Origin: Amblyornis subalaris
Lineage: Eukaryota; Chordata; Aves; Passeriformes; Ptilonorhynchidae
NCBI GenBank assembly: GCA_018881555.1
Contig: JACAXG010000031.1
Span: forward strand, 6,817,127 to 6,881,126
DNA: 64,000 nt
Direction: 5' to 3'
A program made the position numbers and the translations under genes. A model generated the notes under the pieces. It had not been told where the DNA came from. It made no database searches and saw nothing but the letters and a program-made list of their open reading frames with translations. Positions 10,627-20,849 of this stretch are shown piece by piece. Numbering within the stretch: position 1 is the stretch's first letter; every line of letters starts with the position of its first letter.

Positions 10627-12537
10627 ATTAGTAGCTGGGGAAGCAGTGCAAAAGCTCAACTATGCTTAAAATGTAATATATGCCACATCACTGCTAATCA
10701 CTTTGTGCTGTGTGGCATGATGCCTTTAATCACCTATGAGAACTTTCAGGAGTTGTTAACATTTTCTTTCATTTGTACAGCAATGTCATTCTCTGTTTTT
10801 TGAGGAAAGAATAACCCTCTGTTGGCTTATGCAAATAAATCATCTCTTACTGCACTTGAAACGGAATGATTCCCAAAGGAAGATGAGTGGCAAATCAAAC
10901 TGGCTGCAAATGAAAGTAACCTCTCAGACCAGAGTTACAAATGTTTTATTCAGATGAACAAAGCGTCTTTATTTTAGTGTTTTAATTTATTTTCCTTTCA
11001 CTTTTTTTCTAAATAGTACTGTCATTCTGAAATGACAAGGATTGATCATTAAATTACCGTTGCCTAATTTACCTCATCGCTCCTCTGTAGACAGTGTTTG
11101 ATTGAAAGTTCAAGTCTTTTGATGGGTATTGCCAAGATGGAATTTTTAAAGTTTTGGGCAATCTATTTCAATTTTTGACAAAAATGCAAATAGTTTGCTA
11201 CTTGGATGATTAACATTTCAAAAAGAGCTTTGCAAAAGAATCAAATGTCTTGGTTTTAATTAGTTAAAGGATCGTATACTTGGTGTATCCCAGCACAATA
11301 GATTTTTCCCAAGTCACCTCTGTAGCTGCTTATTTAATATTCTGTACATTGCCCTAATGTGGATAGCTTTTGCAGTCAGTATATTCCAAGTTCACTTAAG
11401 TTTTTCTTCTCTATTATTCTGCCATGAATTATCTAGTGGATGATGTTTTGTAAACATTGATGTAGTATTGTCATATTTGAACACTATAAGAATTTCATTG
11501 TTATGGTTGGATAAAAAAAGACCCATTTTTTTGGCAAAAGTCCTCCAGATAAGCCAATATGTTTCAGTGAAACTGCCCTCCACCAGCTGTCATGGATTAT
11601 GTAGCTGTATTTATACCTGCAGGATTGATGGGGAAAGTTTCCTTGGAAAGGAAAAATGCAGTAGGGAAATATTGTATTGTTTTTGCCAATTTGCAAGGCT
11701 GAATGAGAGAGCATTGGCTGCTTTTGACTGTAAGCACGAGCTTTTCTTTTTGTTCCTTCCCTGAACCTGCCTTTGCTGAGTGTATTGGGTCGCTGTGTCT
11801 CTGCCAACGCTGCATGTGTTTCCATGTTCAGGAGGATTTTTGATGATCCAGCTCTCAGCTGCTAGAAGTGTAGCCAATGAACTGATGCTCCCAAGGTCAT
11901 CCATAATGCGCGTGGGTGTATTTCCTTGCTGTAAACTGTGTTCACAGCCATCCCAGGAAATGGAACTGGCTTTGATTTTTGGCTTTGGCCACAGCTTCAG
12001 ACAAATCTGCCTCTTCACTTAAAGCTGGGGAGAGAGAAAGCTGACAAATAAAGGGAAAAAAAGAAACAGAAACAATGCAGTTTATACAGCTGGTGGCTTT
12101 AATTAAAATCACAGTGCAAAGTTTACCAAATGCACACTTAACAGTTTATGCTAAAGTTTAGTAAAAACATATTTAAGTGCTCATTTGTTAAGCAGTTGGG
12201 TTTTTTAGGCAAAGGGTAGTTGATGCTGGCAATATAGAAGATTCATTTGTATCTCTAGATTGCAGTTAGCACTGTTCTTATGCTGTTGGTTTTATTGGTT
12301 TTATAATATTCTGATGCCAAGCAAAGGAAACACTAAATGTAATGAGGCATTTTAAAAAGTGTTTGAAAGCAACAGAAATTCCTGTAAATTAAAATCAGTT
12401 CTCTGTAAAGCAGAAGATAAAGATCCCCTTACATATATGCATGTTTGTATATGTGTGAATGTATATTTATCAAGAGAGGACCTACATTTTTTCTACAAAT
12501 GCTCATACAGATGGCCTTTATTTCCTTCTTATTTTTC
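10627..12537. other. Intronic DNA, several overlapping unrecognised frames
   Basis: 11468-12022 contains five overlapping open frames on both strands (up to 135 codons, 11611-12018, -). Open frames on both strands at once point to base composition, not coding. No repeat family was recognised. Confidence 0.5.
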
Positions 12538-12556
12538 TTTTTTTTTTTTTTTTTTT
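12538..12556. repeat. Poly-T tract (19 bp)
   Basis: Nineteen consecutive T. On the minus strand it is an A-run downstream of the degenerate CR1-like stretch at 12612-12710, though ordinary CR1 ends in short octamers, not poly-A. Confidence 0.9.
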
Positions 12557-12611
12557 CAAAACACAAGGTAGTTTTGTATTTGAACATATTGAGGGCAAGC
12601 TTTGTGCTTAG

Positions 12612-12710
12612 TTTTGCGTGAATGGAAGCAGATACCAAGATCGTTGTAGTCATCTGGTCTGACTTTTTCTGCCTCTTCTGTGCAACATAGGAAGTGTTTG
12701 GGTTGGATTC
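12612..12710 (-). mobile_element. Possible ancient CR1-type 3'-end remnant, antisense
   Basis: The block TAGTCATCTGGTCTGACTTT, followed by TCTGTGCAACATAGGAAG, resembles the reverse complement of the old amniote CR1 3' region (GTGTTATACAGGAGGTCAGA then CTAGATGATC). Divergence is high, and only the central ~60 bp is persuasive. Confidence 0.5.
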
Positions 12711-13092
12711 CCCTGATGTATCAAGTCCCATGGTGNGGGCACCACTGTTGACATTAGCTGCTCCATAAAAGAGAGCTTTATATTTGTCTGTGTGGGTTGC
12801 ATATAATATACAAGGAACAGCCTCCTCAGCAGGACACCCAGACACTGGCAGTCGTGTTTATCTCAGTGGTCTTTTGGCTACAACTCCTCTGAGAGTCCAG
12901 ATAAAGCCTAATGTGTCATATGAACCTTTTGTCCAGAAAGCGCAGAAAGTGAAAACTAATGAAATTCCCCAGTGTNAGTCTATAGGTAGCTGGGGAGATG
13001 TAACCAGACAGCTGTAGGCTGTGTATTGATTTCTCTCTTCTTTAAATTCAGGACCTATGACCGTGCTATCACCCAGTCAGCAGTACAGAAGG

Positions 13093-13162
13093 ACCATGAC
13101 CTTGTTCTTGCTGAAGTCAATGGGAGTTTCGCTGTTGACTTCAACAAGAGCACAAGTCCGAG
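13093..13162. repeat. Ancient palindromic amniote repeat
   Basis: TGAAGTCAATGGGAGTTT followed by GTTGACTTCAACAAGAGCAC has the form of a widespread old reptile/bird interspersed repeat built around AAGTCAATGGGAGTTTTGCC and GACTTCAATGGGAGCAGGA. GAAGTCAA (13113-13120) and TTGACTTC (13135-13142) are an exact inverted pair with a 14-nt loop. The copy is diverged on its right side. Confidence 0.65.
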
Positions 13163-16100
13163 GTGAGAAAGCTGGCTGCAAGTCTTTAATAGAAAATGCC
13201 TAACAAGTTTTATTTCTTTGGGGTAATATTTAACTGTTTAGGTTTCTCTCTCTGACATCTATGCAGAAAAGAATGTTCCTCCCTGCAGGAGTTCATTGCA
13301 AGACTAATGTCGAAGTTTTATACTGATGCACAACATTGCTTGGCTGTTCTTGTGAGGATTTTATTAATTGGCATTATTATTTTAGGTGTAACGAAAGATG
13401 AAGAGAAATTGTGAGATTTAGTGGAAGCTCTTGTCCAAACAGCATAGTATTAGTTGTGGTTTTAAAGATGCTGAGCACTGATGGTTGCTTAGTGTTCCTG
13501 ATAATCAGGCCCATCACTCTGGCAAACAAGTTAAGCAGCCAGATGAATCAGAGGTAAGACACTGGAGAAGTGCATCAAGAGCAGAAATCGTTTTCTGAAG
13601 GGAGTTTTAAAGATTGTTTTGTTTTATGAGGATAGGCTTACTCCCAGAGATTTGTCTCTACAATCCTGGGGAAATTTCTTAACCAATTAACATGGGAATT
13701 CTCCCATATGACCCTGCAGGCATCTGTTTAGCTGCAAGAACCAAGATTATTTTTTTTCCNTGATAAACCCCTGGCAGAGATATGATCTATTGAGAGGGGA
13801 GCTGAGAGCTGGTTAGGTGTTTTAATATTTCTCTAGCTATATTGGCAGTTGTACATGAAGGCTCTAAATATGCCACCTGAGACTTGATAGAATAGAGAGC
13901 AGGATAGTTATGAGATCACGATGAAACCGAAGTCCTTATCCTGTCGGTAAGAGTCTGGGTATGACTAATTCATGGGCTAAGGTCCGCACTTTCAAATATC
14001 GTTCATATCACACTGTATGGNTTTTTTTAGATGAAATGCATAATTTCATAGTCTGTCTTTATTTGGCTGCATACAGACTTCCTTTCTGAGTTTATGGTGA
14101 TCGCAACAAAAGGTTGAATACACAGTCTCCTCTGTATCTTGCTTCACTTTTGTATCGTTTGGTTACATAGTGCGTCCCTTCCATTGCCTTCACATGCAAC
14201 TGGGGTGGCTCTTCAATGATCAACCATCTTTTATCACTAAATACCCTTTTGTGAAGCTTGGATGCAGNAGCTTCTGCAGCCTTTAAGGATAACTCTGGAG
14301 AAAAACTAGNTAAAAGTCAGCTCCCTTGCCCAATGCAGTCTATTCATTTGGTTTGTATTTTGAAGATAGCTTGTCAGAAGAACTAGAACTTGATTTCAAC
14401 CAAGGGTAGATGGGAGGGGGAAAGGCAGGTTCCAGGACCTTTTTGTGCTGTGTCAAAAAATGTGATGCTAATATTTCATATTCAAAATAGTTTGCTTTCA
14501 TCACATTTGCTGTAACTCAGAAGGACTGAGGAAAACATGAACAAGTGTTATATTTTATTGCTGCTGTAACCTGATCAGTAGGAGTTGATGCTCTGTTTTT
14601 TCTTTCCTTACTCTTCCTGGTGTTTTGAAGAAGGTGAATACCATTCTAGTGTTTCATTTATTGGAGAAAGTCAGCAGGTGTGTGCTAAGTGACTTGCCCA
14701 AGACATGCAACCTGTCAATGCTAAAGGCTCAAACAATAACTGGATTGTCTTGTATTCTTTATTGCATATATTTGTGAGAAGTACTTCCTAAGCTGCTTGA
14801 AAGGAAACGCAGGGGGGAGGGGTCTTACAGGCTGGTTTATCCATAACAATATTTGTCTTTTGAATACTAGTTTTTAAAGTTTTCATTAATGAAAGAGAAA
14901 AGAATGAATAAAGTAACTTTGCAAAAAAATAATTTTCTGACGTTTGAAAGAAGTGGAAAGTCCCCTCCGAAAAATTCTGGCTGTTCAGAAATCTGGTTCA
15001 GTTTCAGTAGCTGTCTCTGTTCCCCAGCTTTCCAGTTTTGCTTTAAGGATGTGAAGTTATTGACAATCCTACACATCTGTGAAAGGATAAGTAAGTGAAT
15101 TGTTATTAAGGAGTGTTGAAAGAAGTGATTGTCATTGAAGAGTTAGGAAAATGTTAATGTCAGGATTGACAAGGAGGTAATTATACTTCAGTAGCTTCGT
15201 ATTCAATTGATGTTTACTGGCAGGAAATCTGGAAAGTATTTCAGAGGCCTATAGCCTGCCTCCTCCTTATTTACATTTTCTGTCTCTTTTTTTGTCCTCT
15301 GGTCCTGTTTGTCCCTTTCATCTATGCACACTTGTGTGCATATTCTCTTGGGAGGTGTGGGTTTAAAAAGCTGCAACCCTCTTTCTCCTTTCACTGGATA
15401 TAAAAAGATTTTTTTCATTTTGATTAGAACTGAATTCAGTTCACTGGAATTCATTATTAATTATGAGAACAATATGGGCCCTATTTTGACATTTCATGTG
15501 CTTTCTGTGCCTTTGGTTACCTGTGTCAGGGGCGGGGGGACTGTTCTCAGTTTAAATTATGAGATGTTGAGGTCCTCTCTTCTCAACTTNCTGAGTGTTT
15601 TAAGGCACTTGTCAGAAAACTGCAAGCACTGGGCATATTTCCTACAAGGAGCTAAAAATAGCAGAGAGGAATGACTGTGGGCTCAGTGTGGTGGGTTTGG
15701 GTTTATTTATTGATTAAAATGTTTCAAGGCTGAAGTTTGCCATGACTGGGAAGTTGCATGTTCCATCTGGTCCAAAGCAAGGGGTTCTGACACCTCAAGA
15801 ATCTTCCCATGTCCTGTCCCTGCGTGCCCAGGAATTCATGCCATTACCTAGTAAGAAGGACATCTTTATAGCATTGTGTGAATGAAAAGGGTTTTTTCCA
15901 GAGCCATCTACATATTNGTCTATTGGAGGTTTTGAGGTCTTGCAGCTGCAAGATGTGTTTGGGCCAGCACCAGTAACAAAAAGATTGGAGATACTTTTAT
16001 GTATTTAACACCAATACTGCCAGCCTATTNTCAGAGGGGTTACAACAGTTGAATCTTGCTTCTAAAGTGCCTGGGCAGAAGATGCAGATAANTGTCTCGC

Positions 16101-16722
16101 TATTTAGTGTACCAAGAAAAAGAGGTACTTGCTGTGGTACAATGGTCCTTTCTGGGAAGCTAAGGAGCAGTGGGAATGACCCGTGACAAACAGCCTCTTC
16201 AGGTGAGGGACACTTTTCTTGGCTGCTTTCCAGAGGACAGCAGCTTGAGCAGAAGAGACCCAAAGGGTCCAAAATGTTTGAAAGCTGCGGAGCAATTCCT
16301 GACGGCGCCACCTTCCCTGGGCAGCTGCTGCTGGGGATGTTTCTGGTGAGCAGAAGGAAGGGCTGGTGCTATTGCTGTGGTTTCAGCCAGCCAGTCACTC
16401 AAGTGCTCCTGCGTGTGCTACAGCAGGACCTGGTTTCTCCCTCAGTGCAGAACAGCTTCAGTTCCCCCCTTCAGTGATATGAGATCTCACTTTTTTCCTC
16501 GAAGTGCCAGAAATGGGCAACATGGTTGGTTTTGGTATTTATTTGGTACCAGCACTGCAGAAACCATGGAAGTAAAGCTGTCTCAGTCCTGAGGCACTGG
16601 CTCCTCTTTAGCATGTGTCTCCCGTGGCAGAGGTTGGCTCTTGCTGCTTTAGGGGTGCTGAACACAGGAGACAACGTCCTTGGCCTTTAGGAACTGGGGT
16701 ATGAAAGCCAAACGCTGGACCA
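13163..16722. other. Intronic DNA without recognised features
   Basis: Includes frames of 121 codons (15309-15674, +) and 104 codons (15997-16311, -) with no recognisable domain. A modestly GC-richer patch lies at about 16160-16470. No repeat family was identified with confidence. Confidence 0.5.
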
Positions 16723-16847
16723 TGCTGAGCACCTGTTATATCTGTCAATGGTGCCAGCAGCTCTCCATAGCCAGCCTTAGCGAAACAATCAGCTGGCAAT
16801 TTACCGACAGAAATAGCTGCAGTGCTAATTTTTAGAGGTGCTCAGCA
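16723..16847. repeat. Inverted repeat TGCTGAGCACCT / AGGTGCTCAGCA
   Basis: Perfect 12-bp inverted arms at 16723-16734 and 16836-16847 enclose 101 bp. The arm and the adjoining TTTTTAGAGGTGCTCAGCAC resemble the ends of another old palindromic amniote repeat (TTTTAGAGGTGCTGAGCACC type). The middle is not clearly recognisable. Confidence 0.5.
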
Positions 16848-16980
16848 CCATCTGCTCTCATAGGACTCACCTTACTGAAGAGAAGGTTAAGTGGCTATTT
16901 AATCATGGTCTGTAAGTACCCACTGAGGGATAAGATGTCTGGAGCAAAGGACTCTTTAAGCTAGCAGGCAAAGCCACAGG

Positions 16981-17246
16981 ATCCAGAGGCTGAGAGTTGA
17001 AGTCAGCAAAGATCAAAAGCGAAATGCAAGGCATATTTTTAAGAGAGGGTAATTAGTCCTTGGAACAACTTGCTAGTGGATGTGGTGAAGCTGTCCATCA
17101 TTGTAAGCGTTTAAATTGCATCTTACGCTCTATTGCCATCACAAATAGTTGGGCTAGACGGAGTGGCTTGGCAGGGAGGAACGCTGTGACCTGCGTCGTG
17201 CAGGAGGTCACTTGAGATGGTAATGTAACCCTTCCGTCTGTAAAGC
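16981..17246 (+). mobile_element. Ancient CR1-like LINE 3' end, sense
   Basis: Successive blocks match the old amniote CR1/L3-type 3' region: ATCCAGAGGCTGAGAGTTGA, GCGAAATGCAAGGCATA, GAGGGTAATTAGTCCTTGGA, ACAACTTGCTAGTGGATGTG, GAAGCTGTCCATCATTGTAA, then GTCGTGCAGGAGGTCAC and AATGTAACCCTTCCGTCTG. The order and spacing are right and the divergence is high, so the insertion is much older than the other CR1 copies here. Confidence 0.8.
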
Positions 17247-20200
17247 AATCCACCTGGAGTCCAGGATGCTTCACAGAACCCAGCGTGAGGGGAGGATTCC
17301 TTACAACGCCTCTCCAACTTTCACAATTGGCTTTCATTCCCTGGTGAGCTACAAATGCCTCTTTGTGTGCAGATGCATAAGCCTCATGGATGGACAGTTA
17401 CATTACCAAGCTGGGGATAAAAATTCAAGTCCCTGATCTGTGTCAAGCAGGGCAGGTTTTTTCATCAAAAGTTGCAGAATTAGACAATGTATAGGATTGA
17501 GTCCAGTTTGCCCCATCTTCTTAGTGACTCACCTGTTGACTCAAACACTTTCGGTCTCGCCCCGAAATCTAGTTTGAAAAAGTCTCTATGAAATGATTCA
17601 GCTCCAATGAAACATGATATTTTCATTACAATTTTCAATTAGATCATGTGCTCAGGACCTGTGACAATCGGCTTCGAGTGAGCAGGAAATGAAACAATTC
17701 CATCATGGTTTGGGCTGGAAGAGTTTTTGCTGTTGCATTGAAGAAACAATGCCATTCTGCAAGTGGAGAATTAACCATGACAATCTTCTTGAGGGGCAGG
17801 GGGAGATGTGGTGTTGTGGATTCAAAAGAGAGAGGCCAGCTGGGGCAGCAGCGAAAGGTCTCTCAGTTGCAGGGTGCACTGTGAATAAAGATGCTGAGGA
17901 TCACGGGAGAGACTGGTGGAAAAGGAAGGGCAAGTGTTGCACTTGCTGCCCAGGCAAGCTCCCTAGCTGAGATCACTGCACATGGCTTATCAGGCTGTGC
18001 CACAGATGGGATCAGATCTATGTGTGCAGCACTCATTTCCATCCAAGATACAGAGCCAGAGGCTGAGAACAGAAAGAAGGGCTGAGATCGTACCTTCTCA
18101 CTCCCAGGGTATGGGATGCTCTACACTAAATTAACAAGTTGAACTCCACATAAGTGCTTGGGCTTGTCTGTGTTGTTCTGCAGGGTGTTTGTAGGAGGTG
18201 GTTGCCTAGACTTTGGGTTTGGTTTATTTGATGGGTTTTGAATTGTTTTCCTGATGCTGAGAAAATACCCAAAATCTGAACTCTCTGAACCCATAGCAGG
18301 AAGGATGGTTTCTGCTTGCAGCATGAGTAATTGTTAGCTCTCCTGTCATGACAGTGGTTGCTCTACAGACACATCTTTCTTTCCAATGGTGAAGCACCAT
18401 GTTTGTCCCGGTATCTGAAACCTTGGTTCGCACAACTGGCACTTCGATTGGATCCACGTGGTGGGTCAGCATTGCCCAGGCTCCAGTAATACATCAGGTA
18501 CATAACACACTCCCACTCCCCAAAAAGTGGTGTAAGGTTGAGGAGAGAAGTTATTAAAACTCAACTCCAAGACAGGTTGAAAAGAAAAAGAAATCTGGGC
18601 TCCTCAGCATTTCGGGTCTGTCAGTCACTGCAGTTTGCTGCCCGTGGAGGGCTTAGCTCCACAGGCAAAGTTTCTCCTTATCAATGTTGCCACAGAGCAC
18701 AGGGGTTTGCTTTAAAGCTTCTAAAGAAAGTCAAGAGGTTTTAGAGATGTAAGCTTTCCCTAGAATCAACTGTCATTTGTATGTTTCACTGTTAATACTA
18801 ATAAGTTAATACTTGATATGCCTGGAAACAAATGCTTTTTCGTTAATACCGAGAAAGTCTGGAGGCTATTTGATTTGTATGCTTGCTTGATGAAATTACA
18901 GTATATCAGTGGTCAAAAGGATGTTACATGGTAATTTACATGACAGGGCAAATCTGAGAGGAGTTTTAGCTGACATGCCTGGTAAAATGTGCAGCGGTTA
19001 CAATATTTTTGGTTCCCTAATTTGTCTCTGAAGTATTACATGGGTTTTGATTTTGCATGGGCAATTTAGAACTGAAATGTTTAGATTTAGCCTTTTGAAT
19101 CGTTTGGTATGTGATTTTTTTTCCCCTGCATATTTTAATCATGTCTGGAACCATTTGTAAACTTTACAAAACAATTTAGAAACTTGATGTGGAAGGAAAG
19201 TATAGCCCTCAATAGCGGGATGATTTTGGACAATAATTTTTGATACAAGATTTGTCCTGTGATACTCAGAGGAGTCACAGATGTCCACGCACCATAAGAA
19301 AACTCTTTTGTGGTCTCTGTGTCCAGTTTGAGCTAAACTTCGCCAAATCTGGCCTTTTTGTTTTGTTTTCAGAACAGCCGTATTATTTAGCAGCACACTG
19401 CTTTGCCTTCTTGTTGAACACAGTCTGACCTTACTGANTAAGATGTGACAAGTGTAACAAGGTATAGCAATGACAGAAGATCAAAACAAGTGTCTTCAAA
19501 GTTCACACTGGAAGTCTCCAAAGAGGTCTGCAGTTTTTCTATCCCCCTTTCACAAACAAATATTAGAATAAATTGTCCAAATAAAGTGTGCCAAGGGGAA
19601 GAGGGGGCATGTTCTTCATGTTGAAGAAGAAGAATATGCACTCAATTGCAGTCAGGTAACCACAAGTAATTTGGACTAGCATCTGGCATTTTATATCTAT
19701 GGGCTTCATCTGCAGCTATTATCATCAGGGGATTGGGGTGGAGAGGGAAGGAGGGAGAAGGGACTAGACTTGATTGGTTTCTGTGTTTTGGCTAAGAAGA
19801 TTTTAACTTTGTGGGANTCATCTGCTTTATTTCACAGAAACAAAAAGCAGATGGGGAAGAAGATATAAACCAGAGAACAGTTAAGGTGCAAGGTTAACAG
19901 GGAGATCAGCGTCTGCTGTTGTGATACCTGCATATTTCTTTGAATAACGTAATATACTATTAAAAAAAGGAGGTGTAATAAGATTTGTATTCATTAGCAA
20001 TAATACAGTTGTAATTGTCCTATTATTGCCTTTGTACCATATTAACAGAAAAAGATTTATGTTTGCTGATGTACACTGAAAAAAAAGATGGATCAGCAGT
20101 AATAGGATAAACAGATCTGTTTTGAAAAATACAAAAAATATTATAACCCTGCCAGTAGCCTCATTTAAGTGGGTGTTCCCATTTTAAAGCTGACTGGGTG

Positions 20201-20788
20201 AGAGTTGCTTCTGCCAGCAGAAGCTCGAGCAGACTTAACCCATCCCCTGTGAGACTCATAGCTGGACTTGCTTTGCCCGAGTGCCCTGTGCCTNCCACCA
20301 GCCTTATCTAAACTGGGAAGTGAACAGTCCAGGTGAACTATAGGGGCTGCTGGCGAAAGCTTTGCTGACCTTATTTCAGCTAGAATGTTCTCTGATTTGG
20401 GAAAGAGAGAGCGAAAAAGGTATTTCTAACCCTTTCTGTATCACAAGACCAAGCGGCTGTTCAGCTGCATCTTTAACTACACAAGTTAATTGAGAAGAAA
20501 GCAGCTGCAGTCATGCTCTCTTCTGATGCCAGGCAAATACAGCATTGGAGTGACTCAAAGCAATAAACTGCCAGTGTGGTCATAATTCAGGTTTGGATAA
20601 TTTGCACATTTGTTTGAGAAAGATCCTTTGAATCTCAGCTGTAAAGCCCTGGGTATTCTTGCAGCTTTAAATACAATATGAAGGAGCTCAGAAAAGCAGG
20701 GTTTCACAAACAGTGAAATAAGCAATGTGAGGTAGTTTCTGTAAACAAATACTTTTTTTTTTTTNCCCTGGATAGGTGATGTCTAATG
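17247..20788. other. Intronic DNA without recognised features
   Basis: A purine-rich, GC-moderate patch at 17690-17970 has a 93-codon Cys/Lys-rich frame that I do not recognise. A T12 run lies at 20753-20764. Nothing else is identifiable. Confidence 0.5.
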
Positions 20789-20849
20789 TTGCCATTCCTG
20801 GAAGTGTCCAAGGTCAGGCTGGATGGGGCTTTGAGCAACCTGGTCTAGC
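20789..20849 (+). mobile_element. Short internal CR1 fragment, sense
   Basis: TTGCCATTCCTGGAAGTGTC, CAAGGTCAGGCTGGATGGGG and CTTTGAGCAACCTGGTCTAG match the CR1 segment about 150-90 bp before its 3' end. The true 3' end is missing, and homology stops at CTCCATCATGAG. Confidence 0.88.

Noticed and set aside
11468..12022. Cluster of overlapping open frames on both strands
   Set aside because: Several frames are open at once, with no recognisable domain in any, which fits low stop density and not a gene.
12429..12845. 138-codon minus-strand frame
   Set aside because: It runs through a 19-bp poly-T tract and a possible CR1 relic and has no recognisable domain.
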